DNA of 64,000 bases from JBCBJX01 sp964342855 (GCA_964342855.1 CAYFIB010000015.1:1-64000), one strand, 5' to 3'. Shown: positions 17,364 to 26,408, numbered from the stretch's first letter. The notes: generated by a model not told the origin, from the sequence alone. Translations and numbers: made by a program.

Positions 17364-18491
17364 CTAGGCCGCCCGCTTCACCAGAACGCTGCCGGCGGAA
17401 TATCCCGCGCCGAAGCCGCAGATGACGCCGTACTCGCCTTTCTCCACGCCGTCGCGGTGGAGGTGGAAGGAGATGATGGAGCCTGCGGACGAGGTGTTGG
17501 CGTAGCGGTCGAGGACGACGGGCGCGTCGTCGAGGGTCGCGTCGCGACCGAGCACTTTCTTGGCGATGAGGACGTTCATGTTGAGGTTCGCCTGGTGCAG
17601 CCACATGCGGCGCAGCTGGGTGGCCTCAAGCCCGTTCTCGGCGATCTGTTCGGAGATCATCTCGCCGACCATCGGGACGACGTCCTTGAAGACCTTGCGG
17701 CCTTCCTGAACGAACAGCTTGTCTTTCTGGCCGACGCCTTCGGGCGCGGCGCGATTGAGGAAGCCGAAATTATTGCGGATGTTGTTGGAGAAGACCGTTT
17801 TCATCCGCGTGTCGAGAATGTCCCACGCCTCGCCCGTCGGCTCGCCTTCGGCGCGCTCCAGGATCATGGCGGTGGCGACGTCGCCGAAGATGAAGTGGCT
17901 GTCGCGGTCGCGGAAATTGAGGTGCCCGGAGCAGATCTCCGGATTGACCATGAGGACGCGTTTCGCGCCGTTGCGGATGAGGCCCATGCCCGCCTCGACG
18001 CCGAAGGCGGCGGACGCGCAGGCGACGTTCATGTCGAAAGCGAAGCCGCCGACGCCGAGGGCGGACTGCACTTCCACCGCCATGGCGGGGTAGGCGCGCT
18101 GCATGTTGGAGGCCGCACAGATGACCGCGTCGATATCGTCCGCCGTCAGATCGGCCGACTTCAGCGCCTCGCGCGCGGCGATGACGCCCATCTCCGCCAT
18201 CACCGAAAGCTCTTCGTTCGGACGCTCCGGCAGGCTCGGACGCATTTTCTTCGTATCGAGAATGCCGTCCTTATTCAGAACGAAGCGTGATTTGATGCCG
18301 GAGGCTTTTTCGATGAACTCCGCGGAGGACGGCGACAACGGCTCCATCTCGCCCGCTTCGATCGCCGCGGCGTTCTCGGCGTTGAACTCCGCCACATAGG
18401 CGTTGAAGCTTTCGACCAGCTCCTCGTTCGAGATCGCGTTCGGCGGCGTGAACAGTCCGGTGGCGATGATGCGGACGGGGGTTTCGGCCAT
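17364..18491 (-). CDS. Beta-ketoacyl-ACP synthase III-like (FabH-type) condensing enzyme
   Basis: 375 residues, thiolase fold. The nucleophilic Cys is in NVACASAAFGVEAG, the His in WLHQANLNMN and the Asn in DRYANTSSAGS, the FabH Cys-His-Asn triad. The C-terminus GVICGFGAGYSAGSVLVKR is the usual Gly-rich loop. It is about 55 residues longer than housekeeping FabH, with an inserted region near residues 25-75 (acidic, EAGEMEPLSPSSAEFIEKASGI), so it is probably a specialised or long-chain variant rather than the main FabH. It would condense an acyl primer with malonyl-ACP. It is the last gene of a minus-strand run with the gltB-like gene and tag. Confidence 0.86.
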   Translation of the reverse strand: MAETPVRIIATGLFTPPNAISNEELVESFNAYVAEFNAENAAAIEAGEMEPLSPSSAEFIEKASGIKSRFVLNKDGILDTKKMRPSLPERPNEELSVMAEMGVIAAREALKSADLTADDIDAVICAASNMQRAYPAMAVEVQSALGVGGFAFDMNVACASAAFGVEAGMGLIRNGAKRVLMVNPEICSGHLNFRDRDSHFIFGDVATAMILERAEGEPTGEAWDILDTRMKTVFSNNIRNNFGFLNRAAPEGVGQKDKLFVQEGRKVFKDVVPMVGEMISEQIAENGLEATQLRRMWLHQANLNMNVLIAKKVLGRDATLDDAPVVLDRYANTSSAGSIISFHLHRDGVEKGEYGVICGFGAGYSAGSVLVKRAA

Positions 18492-18613
18492 GTCGGGTCC
18501 ATCCCTGGTGTTTATTGGAGGACTCCGCGCCAAGGCGCGAGCAGTCCTCATATGATGCGACTGGATGCCCTGAACATGCGCTCATCCCCGGAACGGCGCA
18601 ACCAAATGCGGCT

Positions 18614-20119
18614 CTAGGCTGCGTCGCTCGCGGCGGTTTCGGGGAAGAGGGCGTCCATGGGAACTGACCGGCCGTCGGCCTGAACGATCCGCACGTGACG
18701 GCGCCGCAGCGCGCGCGGTTCCGCCACGCCGCAGGAATGGGCGATCATGCCGACGCCCTTACGCATCTTTTCGACGAAATGCTGGACGTGCTCGGCTTTC
18801 GCCTCCGGATCGAGGCCTTCCTGAAGGTGCTTTTTGTGGGTAGTGACGCCTGTCGGGCACATGTTCGTGTTGCAGCGCATGGCCTGAATGCAGCCGATGG
18901 CGAACATGAAGCCGCGGGCGGTGTTCACCGCGTCCGCGCCGGCGCAATAGGCCCAGGCGACCTCCGCCGGGGTGACGAGTTTGCCCGACGCGATGACCTT
19001 GATGCGGTCATTCAGGCCGTGGCGGCGCAGCGCGTCGACCAGCATCGGCAGCGCCTCGCGCAGGGGAAGGCCGACATTGTCCATGAGCGGCATGGGCGCC
19101 GCGCCCGTGCCGCCATCGCCGCCGTCGATCGTGATGAAGTCGGGCGCGGCGTCGGGGCCGCGTTCGGCGATCCCGGCGCAGAGCTCCTCCATCCACGCCG
19201 CTGAGCTGAAGACGGTCTTGAAGCCGGTGGGCAGTCCCGAAACGCTCCGCAGGCGGCCGATCATATCGAGGAGGTCGCCGGTTGAGGCGATCTCTAGATG
19301 CCGGTTGGGGGAGAGGGAGGCTTCGCCCGCCGAAATGCCGCGGATGGCGGCGATCTCTTCGGTGACCTTCTCCGCCGGCAGAATGCCGCCTTTTCCGGGC
19401 TTCGCGCCCTGAGCGAGCTTCAGCTCGATCATCTTCACTTCGGGCTTTTCGGCGATGGCGCGCAGCTTCTCGTCCGAAAGGGCGCCGTCAGCGTCGCGCA
19501 CGCCGTATTTCGCCGTGCCGATCTGGAAGACGATGTCGCAGCCGCCTTCGAGGTGCCAGGGCGAGAGCCCGCCTTCGCCGGTGTTCAGCCAACAGCCCGC
19601 AAGCTTCGCCCCGCGCGACAGCGCCTGAACGGCGGGCTTCGAGAGCGAGCCGAAGCTCATGGCCGAGATGTTGATGATCGATGTCATCGTATACGGATGG
19701 CGGGCGCCCGGCCCGAAAATAACGGGAGCGGCGTCCGTGACTTCGTCATCAAGAGGCGGGAAGGCGGCATTCACGAAAATCGGCGCTCCTGCGACCGTCA
19801 GATTGCGCGTCGAGCCGAAGGGCTGGGTGTTGTCGCGGCCTTCGGCGGATTTGTAGATCCATTCGCGTTCGGCGCGGTTGAAGGGCATCTCCTCCCGGTC
19901 GAGGGCGAAGAAATATTGCCTGAAGAACTCGCCGAGGCGCTCGAAGAGATCGCGGAACCGTCCGACAACGGGATAGTTGTGACGCACCGCGTCTTCGCTC
20001 TGGCCGCGGTCGATGAAGTACATGGCGATGGCGGCGATGACGAGCGCGGCGGCGATCAGCACGACAAGGGTCGAGAGGATCGACAGCCCACGGACGGTGA
20101 TTTCAGCCAGAAGCTCCAT
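18614..20119 (-). CDS. Membrane-anchored FMN-binding glutamate synthase family protein
   Basis: 501 residues. A transmembrane helix at about residues 10-36 is followed by a soluble barrel like the FMN domain of glutamate synthase large subunit: PYTMTSIINISAMSFGSLSKPAVQALSRGAKLAG, NTGEGGLSPWHLEGG, FITIDGGDGGTGAAPMPLMDNVGLP and the cluster-type CNTNMCPTGVTTHKK. It lacks the amidotransferase and C-terminal domains of real GltB, and there is no gltD nearby. The family occurs widely as single genes of unknown reaction, often called FMN-binding glutamate synthase family. It follows tag by 21 bp. Confidence 0.88.
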   Translation of the reverse strand: MELLAEITVRGLSILSTLVVLIAAALVIAAIAMYFIDRGQSEDAVRHNYPVVGRFRDLFERLGEFFRQYFFALDREEMPFNRAEREWIYKSAEGRDNTQPFGSTRNLTVAGAPIFVNAAFPPLDDEVTDAAPVIFGPGARHPYTMTSIINISAMSFGSLSKPAVQALSRGAKLAGCWLNTGEGGLSPWHLEGGCDIVFQIGTAKYGVRDADGALSDEKLRAIAEKPEVKMIELKLAQGAKPGKGGILPAEKVTEEIAAIRGISAGEASLSPNRHLEIASTGDLLDMIGRLRSVSGLPTGFKTVFSSAAWMEELCAGIAERGPDAAPDFITIDGGDGGTGAAPMPLMDNVGLPLREALPMLVDALRRHGLNDRIKVIASGKLVTPAEVAWAYCAGADAVNTARGFMFAIGCIQAMRCNTNMCPTGVTTHKKHLQEGLDPEAKAEHVQHFVEKMRKGVGMIAHSCGVAEPRALRRRHVRIVQADGRSVPMDALFPETAASDAA

Positions 20120-20140
20120 GATGTTCTCCTTTCGCGTCGC

Positions 20141-20743
20141 TCAGGCGAGAGCGGCGACGTCCGCGCGGCGCGGGCAGTCGACGAGATGGTCGTTCACGAG
20201 CCCCGTCGCCTGCATGAAGGCGTAGACGATGACCGGCCCGCAGAAGGTGAAGCCCTGTTTCTTGAGCTGTTTCGACATCGCCTCGCTGACATCGGTTTTC
20301 GCGGGCACGTCTTTCATCGTCCGCCACGCGTTCTGCGTCGGGGTTCCGTCGACATAATCCCACAGGAAGCCGGAAAACCCGTCCGTCCGCGTCTCCATAA
20401 TCTTTAGATAGGCGCGGGCGTTCTTGATGGTCCCTTCGATCTTGAGGCGCGAGCGGATGATGCCTTCGTCCTGCAGGAGCCGCTCGACATCCTTCTCGCC
20501 GAAGCGGGCGATCTTTTCCGGCTCGAAGCCTTTGAAGGCCTTCCGGAAATTATCGCGCTTATACAGGATCGTCCGCCAAGAGAGCCCCGCCTGAAAGCCG
20601 TCGAGGATGAGCTTTTCAAAAAGCGCGCGGTCGTCGCGTTCCGGCACGCCCCATTCCGTGTCGTGATAGGCGGCGTAGATCACGTCTTCGCGGGGCGCCC
20701 AGGGACATGGGGTGGCGGCGGGGGATTGGGCTTGCTTGGTCAT
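20141..20743 (-). CDS. tag: DNA-3-methyladenine glycosylase I
   Basis: 200 residues. It excises 3-methyladenine from alkylated DNA in base excision repair. Typical blocks are YHDTEWGVPERDDRALFEKLILDGFQAGLSW, FRKAFKGFEPEKIARFGEKDVERLLQDEGIIRSRLKI, WDYVDGTP and KQLKKQGFTFCGPVIVYAFMQATGLVNDHLVDC. The zinc ligands are in CPWA near residue 13 and in the C-terminal NDHLVDCPRR. It is divergent from the lipoprotein gene at 20793. Confidence 0.95.
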   Translation of the reverse strand: MTKQAQSPAATPCPWAPREDVIYAAYHDTEWGVPERDDRALFEKLILDGFQAGLSWRTILYKRDNFRKAFKGFEPEKIARFGEKDVERLLQDEGIIRSRLKIEGTIKNARAYLKIMETRTDGFSGFLWDYVDGTPTQNAWRTMKDVPAKTDVSEAMSKQLKKQGFTFCGPVIVYAFMQATGLVNDHLVDCPRRADVAALA

Positions 20744-20792
20744 TGAAGCCTTTTAGGCTTGGTCGCACGCCGTGAGGAGGGCCGACGAGACA

Positions 20793-21416
20793 ATGCATAC
20801 GAAACTGCTGACAGCCGCTTTTGCAGCGCTCTTCCTCGCCTCGTGCGCCAGCGTCGATCTTGTCGGCGCCTACCGCCTCGGCAAGCAGGACTACAAGAGC
20901 GTCGATCCCGCGCTCTGGCGCGCCGCCGTTCTGCACCCGACCGGCGCGGACATCACCGAGCTTTACATCACCCTGAAAGATGAGGGGGACCCGGAGGATG
21001 CGGCGCGCTTCGCGTTCGTCGCCGCTGAAGACGCCCCCGCCGCCGAACTGCCGAAACCGAAGGAGGACGAGATCCTCGCCATTTTCCGTGTCGATCCGGA
21101 AGCGCTGGAGGAGGCGCGTCGCCTGCAGCGCGAATGGCTTCAGGAGGAGGGGCCGGAGGACGAGGATCGCTCCTTCGGGGTCAATATCAGCTTCAAGCTC
21201 ACCAAACCCTATGAGCGCGCGTGGTGCGAGGGCGGCGAAAAGCTCATTTCGCCCGTCTGGGTGCGGATCGAGCCGCGCAATCGCTATCGCCGCATTCTGA
21301 AGCCGGACGCGTTGGAGAAACTGCTGCGTCCATCCTCGGCGGAACGCTGCGCTGCTGTCGCGCGCGGCGACGAAGATCCTCCCGGCACCACGGCGACGGA
21401 GAGCCGCGAGGGATAG
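20793..21416 (+). CDS. Putative lipoprotein, unknown function
   Basis: 207 residues with a clear lipoprotein signal (MHTKLLTAAFAALFLASCAS, Cys at residue 18). The mature part has an acidic middle (KPKEDEILAIFRVDPEALEE, EEGPEDEDR), two Cys residues (WCEGGEK and AERCAAV) that might form a disulfide, and a charged C-terminus. No recognisable domain. I chose ATG 20793 because it gives the standard signal length. It lies between tag (divergent) and the PEP-mutase family gene (convergent). Confidence 0.72.
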   Translation: MHTKLLTAAFAALFLASCASVDLVGAYRLGKQDYKSVDPALWRAAVLHPTGADITELYITLKDEGDPEDAARFAFVAAEDAPAAELPKPKEDEILAIFRVDPEALEEARRLQREWLQEEGPEDEDRSFGVNISFKLTKPYERAWCEGGEKLISPVWVRIEPRNRYRRILKPDALEKLLRPSSAERCAAVARGDEDPPGTTATESREG

Positions 21417-21429
21417 GGGAGGCCCCCGC

Positions 21430-22260
21430 TCACCCCCGCATCCGTGCGAACAGCGCGTTCAGCTCCGGCTGGGTGATCTGCGTTTCAGCGAAGCGCGCCG
21501 TGCCATCGCGCATCAGCTCTGCGGCCGCGTCGCGCACGAAGCCCAGCGCCGCGCGGGCGATGGCGCCGCCGAGGCTGATGCGCGTGACGCCCGCCGCGAA
21601 CCAGTCCGCCGCCGAGCCGTTGGCTGTGTTCAGCCCCAGGACCATATTGAGCGGACCGTTGATGTCCGCGGCGAGCCTGGAAATTGAGGGCAGGTCGGTC
21701 ACGCCCGGCGTGAAAAGGCAGTCCGCGCCCGCTGCGCGATAGAGGTTCGCCCGGTGGATCGTCGTCGTGAGATCGTCCGCGGTAAGAAAAAGCACGTCCG
21801 AGCGGGCGGTCAGCACGAAATCCGACCCGGCCGCGTCGATCGCCGCGCGCGCCGCCGCGATGCGCTCGCAGGCGAGGCTCTCGTCATAGAGGCGCGCCTC
21901 GCACGGAATGCGGTCCTCGATATTGCAGCCGGCAAGCCCCGCTTCGATCGCCATGCGGACGGTTTCGGCCACGGCTTCCGGGCTGTCGCCATACCCCGCT
22001 TCCAGATCCGCGCTGACCGGGATGTCGACCGCCTCAACGATCTCGCGGATGCGCGCGAACATCTCTTCGCGCGAGACGAGAAAGCGGGGATCGTCCGCAT
22101 AGTCCTGTTGGCCCAACGAAAAGGCGATCCCGGCGCTGGTGGTGGCGATGGCTTTGAAGCCCGCCGCGGCGAGAATGAGCGCGCTTCCCACGTCCCAGGC
22201 GTTGGGCATGATGAAGCCGGGGGCGGCGTGCAAGGCTTTGAATTCGGCGGCGAGGGTCAT
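21430..22260 (-). CDS. Isocitrate lyase / PEP mutase superfamily enzyme
   Basis: 276 residues, a barrel enzyme. The N-terminal FIMPNAWDVGSALILAAAGFKAIATTSAGIAFSLG, the metal-binding region PVSADLEAGYGDSPEAVAETVRMAIEAGLAGCNIEDR and later LTARSDVLF, GADCLFTPGV and RISLGGAIARAAL are typical of the PEP-mutase / methylisocitrate lyase superfamily. The usual lyase loop K-K-C-G-H is absent, so it is probably not a true isocitrate or methylisocitrate lyase. It may be an oxaloacetate-decarboxylase-like or C-C lyase enzyme. The LysR gene at 22352 is divergent from it and is a likely regulator. Confidence 0.86.
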   Translation of the reverse strand: MTLAAEFKALHAAPGFIMPNAWDVGSALILAAAGFKAIATTSAGIAFSLGQQDYADDPRFLVSREEMFARIREIVEAVDIPVSADLEAGYGDSPEAVAETVRMAIEAGLAGCNIEDRIPCEARLYDESLACERIAAARAAIDAAGSDFVLTARSDVLFLTADDLTTTIHRANLYRAAGADCLFTPGVTDLPSISRLAADINGPLNMVLGLNTANGSAADWFAAGVTRISLGGAIARAALGFVRDAAAELMRDGTARFAETQITQPELNALFARMRG

Positions 22261-22333
22261 GGGTGGAATCCTGTGATGGCGACGCCGCTTCTCGCGCGCT
22301 CTTGGTCATGCGACAAATGCATAGTTTTCATTG

Positions 22334-22352
22334 TATCGATCAGTTATTGATA
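22334..22352. promoter_or_regulatory. Candidate LysR operator between divergent genes
   Basis: TATCGAT-N5-ATTGATA is an imperfect palindrome with the T-N11-A shape of LysR-type sites. It lies in the AT-rich divergent promoter region and ends at the first base of the LysR start codon at 22352, which would suit autorepression. Confidence 0.5.
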
Positions 22353-23254
22353 TGATTATGGATATCGACGCCCTGCGCACCTTTCTCGTCGTTCGCGAAA
22401 CCGGCGGCTTCTCCGCCGCCGCGGAAAAGCTCTTCCGCTCGCAACCGGCGATAAGCCGCCGCATCGCCGTGCTGGAGGACGAAATCGGGGCGCCGCTCTT
22501 TGAGCGGGTGACCGGCGGCGTGGTGCTCAGCGAAGCGGGCGAGACGCTGCTGCCCTTCGCCCGGCGCGCCGTCGCGGCGACGGAAGACTGCGCGGTCGCG
22601 ATGGCGGATCTCAAATCCGGCCACCGCGGCGCCGTCCGCCTCGCCGTCGTCGGCACCCTCGCAAACGCCGCATTGACGACCGCGCTCGCCGCCTTTCGCG
22701 CCGAAGCGCCCGATGTTTCTCTGGAGGTGCGCACCGCGAACAGCGTCGAGGTGAGCGCTCTCGTCGCGGCGGGGGAGGCGGGGATTGGCCTGCGCTATCG
22801 GCGCGATCCGTCAGCGGAGCTGTTCTGCGAGCATCTGATGGACGAGCGCCTCGCCGTCGTCGCCGCGCCCGACTGCCCGCGCGCGGGGCGACCGGTCGGG
22901 CGTTTCGCCGATCTCGCCGAGGAGCGCTGGTTCGCCTTTCCGCAGACGGACAGGCCGGCGGGCGACGACGGCCGCACTCTGCACGCCCAGTTCCTCGCCC
23001 GCGGCGTTTCCGATCTCAACTGGGCGCCCATCGACAGTCTCACCGCCCAGAAACGGCTTGTCGAAGCAGGCTTCGGTCTCGCGCTCATGCCCGAAAGCGC
23101 AGTTACGGAGGAACTTGCGCGCGGCGCGCTGGTTCGGCTGGAGGTTACGGACCTCGACGCCGCGACGCCGGTTTATCTCGTCACGCGCGCGAAGGGGTAT
23201 CTGAGCCCCGCCTCGTTGGCGCTGGCCGAGCGGCTGAGAGGGGCTTGGGGGTAG
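22352..23254 (+). CDS. LysR family transcriptional regulator
   Basis: 300 residues. The N-terminal helix-turn-helix is DIDALRTFLVVRETGGFSAAAEKLFRSQPAISRRIAVLEDEIGAPLFER, the canonical LysR DNA-binding domain. The following effector-binding domain has two lobes (RLAVVGTLANAALTTALAAFR and FGLALMPESAV). ATG 22352 or 22358 is preferred; a TTG start at 22331 would place the operator palindrome within the coding region. It is divergent from the PEP-mutase family gene, which it probably controls in response to a small metabolite that cannot be deduced here. Confidence 0.92.
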   Translation: MIMDIDALRTFLVVRETGGFSAAAEKLFRSQPAISRRIAVLEDEIGAPLFERVTGGVVLSEAGETLLPFARRAVAATEDCAVAMADLKSGHRGAVRLAVVGTLANAALTTALAAFRAEAPDVSLEVRTANSVEVSALVAAGEAGIGLRYRRDPSAELFCEHLMDERLAVVAAPDCPRAGRPVGRFADLAEERWFAFPQTDRPAGDDGRTLHAQFLARGVSDLNWAPIDSLTAQKRLVEAGFGLALMPESAVTEELARGALVRLEVTDLDAATPVYLVTRAKGYLSPASLALAERLRGAWG

Positions 23255-23265
23255 GCGGCTTTCTG

Positions 23266-23363
23266 GCCGTCCTTCGTGAAGGCGCCGCGCGCCTCCTCAG
23301 GACGAAGCAGGCACAATCTTCGTCCTGAGGAGCGCCGCGCAGCGGCGCGTCACGAAGGACGGC
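23266..23363. repeat. Nested-palindrome intergenic repeat (GTCCTTCGTGA family, copy 2)
   Basis: The arms GCCGTCCTTCGTGA (23266-23279) and TCACGAAGGACGGC (23350-23363) are perfect inverted repeats, and inside CTCCTCAGGACGAAG (23293-23307) pairs with CTTCGTCCTGAGGAG (23318-23332). It shares its outer arms and the GAGCGCCGCGCAGCGGCGCGTC part with the copy at 10674 and likewise lies between convergent genes. Confidence 0.88.
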
Positions 23364-23376
23364 GACCAAGCGCCGC

Positions 23377-24243
23377 CTAAACCAGATACCCCGGTTCCTT
23401 CAGCGCCACCGGCGCCGCGTCGAGATGCGGCGCATAGCCTTCATCAATGGCCTTCGTGAGACGATCCATACGGATGAGCGCCAGCGCGTACATGGCGCCT
23501 GCTGAAAGCACCTCGCCGAGCGTCGTCTCGCCGGCGGTGATCGCGTCGCCGGGTTCGGGGCGCACGCTGTCAAGGGCGACGATCAGCGTGCGTTTGCGCA
23601 CCTCGCCCTTGCGCTTCATGCGGCTGGTCACTTCCTGTCCGACGAAGCAGCCTTTCTTGTAGTCCACCCCGTGGAGAGCGTCGAAATTGAGGTCGAGGGG
23701 GAAGCTCCGCTCCGGGAGGATATCGACGCCGGACTCTGGAACGCCAAGGGCGAAGCGATTGGCGTCATAGGCGGCGAGAGAGGCTTCCGCGCCGAGGTCC
23801 GCGAGCGCCGCCTCGCGCGTCTCCCGATCGACGAGGACGCGCACGCCCATCGCGTCAAGGCGCGGATCGACATAGGCGATGCGGCCCGGCGCGGGGTCGA
23901 TGACGAAGCCAGCTGGCGCGGGCGCCTCGCCGCCCCAGCCGAGGAGGACGGATGTCTCCGGCCGGTCGGCGAGCTCCACCTTGGCGCGCAGCCTGTAGAG
24001 CTTGAGACGCTTCAGGAGGTCCGCCGCGCGCTCGGCGCGAATGTCGATCAGGTAGCCGTCCTCATCCTCCAGAATGAAGAAGTCGAACATGATCTTGCCC
24101 TGCGGCGTCAGGAGCGCCGCATAGGCTGCCCGCTCGCGCGAAACCTTGCTCATGTCCTGGGTGAGGATCCCCTGAAGGAACTCGCGCGCCTCCGGCCCGG
24201 AGACGGAGAGGACGGCGCGGCGGGTGTCGATGAGTGCGTGCAT
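23377..24243 (-). CDS. ygfZ: Folate-binding YgfZ-family protein
   Basis: 288 residues. The signature KKGCFVGQEVTSRMK (around residue 200) is the K-G-C-[FY]-x-G-Q-E motif of YgfZ/IBA57 proteins. These are folate-dependent factors that help mature or repair certain 4Fe-4S enzymes. The N-terminal part REFLQGILTQDMSKV and LTPQGKIMFDFFILEDEDGYLIDI belongs to the GcvT-like fold. The start at ATG 24243 gives the family N-terminus (ALIDTRRAVLSVSG). It is divergent from the dihydroorotase gene with 64 bp between, and convergent with the LysR gene across a palindromic repeat. Confidence 0.93.
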   Translation of the reverse strand: MHALIDTRRAVLSVSGPEAREFLQGILTQDMSKVSRERAAYAALLTPQGKIMFDFFILEDEDGYLIDIRAERAADLLKRLKLYRLRAKVELADRPETSVLLGWGGEAPAPAGFVIDPAPGRIAYVDPRLDAMGVRVLVDRETREAALADLGAEASLAAYDANRFALGVPESGVDILPERSFPLDLNFDALHGVDYKKGCFVGQEVTSRMKRKGEVRKRTLIVALDSVRPEPGDAITAGETTLGEVLSAGAMYALALIRMDRLTKAIDEGYAPHLDAAPVALKEPGYLV

Positions 24244-24307
24244 GACGCGCAGGTAGGCGCCCGCGCCCGCGTTGTCCATCGGCGCCGGCGGGCGTATGAC
24301 GCACGTC

Positions 24308-25636
24308 ATGACCCAATCCTATGATCTCATTTTTCGCGGCGGGACCGTCGTCAATCACGATGGCGACGCCAAACGCGATATCGGCGTGCGTGATGGACGC
24401 ATCGCCTTCATCGGCGACCTCTCCGGCGCGTCGGCGGGCGAGGTGGTCGACTGCGCCGGGCTGCACGTTCTGCCGGGCGTCATCGACACGCAGGTGCACT
24501 TCCGCGAGCCGGGCCCGACGCACAAGGAGGATCTGGAGACGGGTTCTCTCGCCGCGGTCATGGGCGGCGTCACGGCGGTCTTCGAGATGCCGAACACCAA
24601 CCCGCTGACAACGACGGAAGCGGCGATCAATGACAAGCTCGACCGCGCAAAGCGCATGCACTGCGACCACGCCTTCTATGTCGGCGCGACGCACGACAAC
24701 GCCGTCGAACTGCGCGATCTGGAACGCTTGCCGGGCGTCTGCGGCGTCAAAATCTTCATGGGCGCCTCCACCGGCGATCTTCTGGTCGCGGATGATACGG
24801 GCGTGCGCGAGGTGCTGAAGCATGGGACGCGCCGGGTCGCCATTCACTCCGAAGATGAAGAGATCATGCGCGCCGCCAAGGAGAAGGCGCGCGAGGGCGA
24901 CTGGTCCTCCCACCCGGAAACGCGCCCCGCCGAAGCCGCCATCCGCTGCACCGAGCGCGTCATCGCGCTGGCGCGCGAGACAGGGCGGCGTGTCCACGTC
25001 CTCCACATCTCGACGGCGGAGGAGATCGATCTCCTCGCGCAGCACAAGGACATTCTGACCGTCGAAGCGACGCCGCAGCACCTTACGCTGGACGCCTCGC
25101 GCTACGCCGACATGAAGGGACGCCTGCAGATGAACCCGCCGATCCGCGAGGCGCGCCATCGCGACGGCCTCTGGAAAGGGATCGCGCAGGGGATCGTCGA
25201 CGTCGTCGGCTCCGACCACGCGCCGCATACGCTGGACGAGAAAGCGAAGCCCTATCCCGCCTCGCCCTCCGGCATGCCGGGGGTGCAGACCCTCGTCCCC
25301 GTCCTCCTCAACCACGTCGCCGAAGGCCGCCTACCCCTCGCGCGCTTCGTCGATCTCACCGCCCACGGACCGAACCGCGTGTTCAACCTGGCCCGCAAGG
25401 GCCGTCTCGCCGTCGGTTACGACGCCGACATCACGGTCGTCGACCTGAAGCGCGAAGAAACGATCACCGACGCGTGGTCTGCGACGAAATCCGGCTGGAC
25501 GCCCTTCGACGGCATGAACGTCAAGGGCTGGCCGGTCGGCACGGTCGTCCGGGGGCGCCGCGTCATGTGGGAGGGCGAGCTCCTCGCAGCCGGGACTGGC
25601 GAGCCGGTGAAATTTCAGGACACGATCGGCGGTTAG
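24308..25636 (+). CDS. pyrC: Dihydroorotase (class I)
   Basis: 442 residues. It cyclises carbamoyl-aspartate to dihydroorotate in pyrimidine synthesis. The metal-binding motif is DTQVHFREPGPTHKEDLETG, the carboxylated Lys is in GVKIFMGASTGDLL, further His ligands are in VAIHSEDEEI and VHVLHISTAEE, and the catalytic Asp is in DVVGSDHAPHT. The C-terminal FNLARKGRLAVGYDADITVVDL returns to the small beta domain of amidohydrolases. I preferred ATG 24308; ATG 24296 would add four residues. Aspartate transcarbamoylase is not adjacent. Confidence 0.93.
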   Translation: MTQSYDLIFRGGTVVNHDGDAKRDIGVRDGRIAFIGDLSGASAGEVVDCAGLHVLPGVIDTQVHFREPGPTHKEDLETGSLAAVMGGVTAVFEMPNTNPLTTTEAAINDKLDRAKRMHCDHAFYVGATHDNAVELRDLERLPGVCGVKIFMGASTGDLLVADDTGVREVLKHGTRRVAIHSEDEEIMRAAKEKAREGDWSSHPETRPAEAAIRCTERVIALARETGRRVHVLHISTAEEIDLLAQHKDILTVEATPQHLTLDASRYADMKGRLQMNPPIREARHRDGLWKGIAQGIVDVVGSDHAPHTLDEKAKPYPASPSGMPGVQTLVPVLLNHVAEGRLPLARFVDLTAHGPNRVFNLARKGRLAVGYDADITVVDLKREETITDAWSATKSGWTPFDGMNVKGWPVGTVVRGRRVMWEGELLAAGTGEPVKFQDTIGG

Positions 25637-25676
25637 GGAGGCGCTCGGACATCCTGCGTAGCCCGCCGAAAGTCAC

Positions 25677-25705
25677 CGCTCGATCATCCGCTAGGGTATC
25701 GAGCG
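25677..25705. terminator. Possible bidirectional terminator hairpin after pyrC
   Basis: CGCTCGAT (25677-25684) pairs with ATCGAGCG (25698-25705) across a 13-nt loop between the convergent pyrC and PH-domain genes. There is no T run, so the call is weak. Confidence 0.4.
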
Positions 25706-25714
25706 CCAGAAACT

Positions 25715-26257
25715 CTAGTCCGCCGTGCCCTGACGTTCTTCTCGGGTATCTTTGCGAAGGTCCGCTTTGGCGTCTTCGATGATGCGGCGCAGGCGGACGG
25801 GGCTGTCCATTTCCGGCAGTTCGATGACGCCGACGCCCGTGCCGCGCAGGACGAGGTTGCCGTAGCCGAGGATGCGGCCGAGGAGGCTCTGCGTCAGGCT
25901 GATCTCTTCGATCTTGTTGAGGCTCACCTCCTGCGTGGAGACGTTCAGCCAGCCCTGCTTGTAAACGAAGCGATAGGTCGTCACGACGATTTCCGTCGTC
26001 CAGACCTCAATCATGTGGGTGAACCAGACAAAGAAGCCGAGAACGCCGCTGGCGATGGCGAGGCCGTTGAAGACGTTCACCTGGTTCTGCGGCATGGGCC
26101 GCGCGCCGAAGCTCTCAAAGAAGATGACCAGCGCGAACGCGATCGGCACCCAGGACAGGAAAAGCCACGTCCACGCGCCGGCGTTGTAGGTCCAGTTGAA
26201 ATTCGCCCGCTCGATCAGTTCTTCACCGCGCGCGAGCGTCCGGTTCACATAGCTCAC
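25715..26257 (-). CDS. PH-domain (bPH2/DUF304) membrane protein
   Basis: 180 residues from a GTG at 26257 (VSYVNRTLARGEELIERANFNWT). Two hydrophobic segments (about residues 29-49 and 65-86) are followed by the cytoplasmic bacterial PH-like domain: TEIVVTTYRFVYKQGWLNVSTQEVSLNKIEEISLTQSLLGRILGYGNLVLRGTG. The pattern tyrRfv-kqG-in-s-eisl-kIe is diagnostic for DUF304/YdbS-type proteins. Their role is not known. It is convergent with pyrC and divergent from the AraC regulator. Confidence 0.85.
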   Translation of the reverse strand: MSYVNRTLARGEELIERANFNWTYNAGAWTWLFLSWVPIAFALVIFFESFGARPMPQNQVNVFNGLAIASGVLGFFVWFTHMIEVWTTEIVVTTYRFVYKQGWLNVSTQEVSLNKIEEISLTQSLLGRILGYGNLVLRGTGVGVIELPEMDSPVRLRRIIEDAKADLRKDTREERQGTAD

Positions 26258-26408
26258 TGGTTTCGGCCCCCGTTGGTTTCCCTGAACATATAAGCCGTCT
26301 CCGGCGGCTTCGAAACGGCGCGCGCGCCGCAACGGTCCTAAAAAGAGACAAAATCTGATCGATCAATTTCCGGTGGGATGGCTGGACGGCTGAGGCGCGC
26401 TTCGCGAT

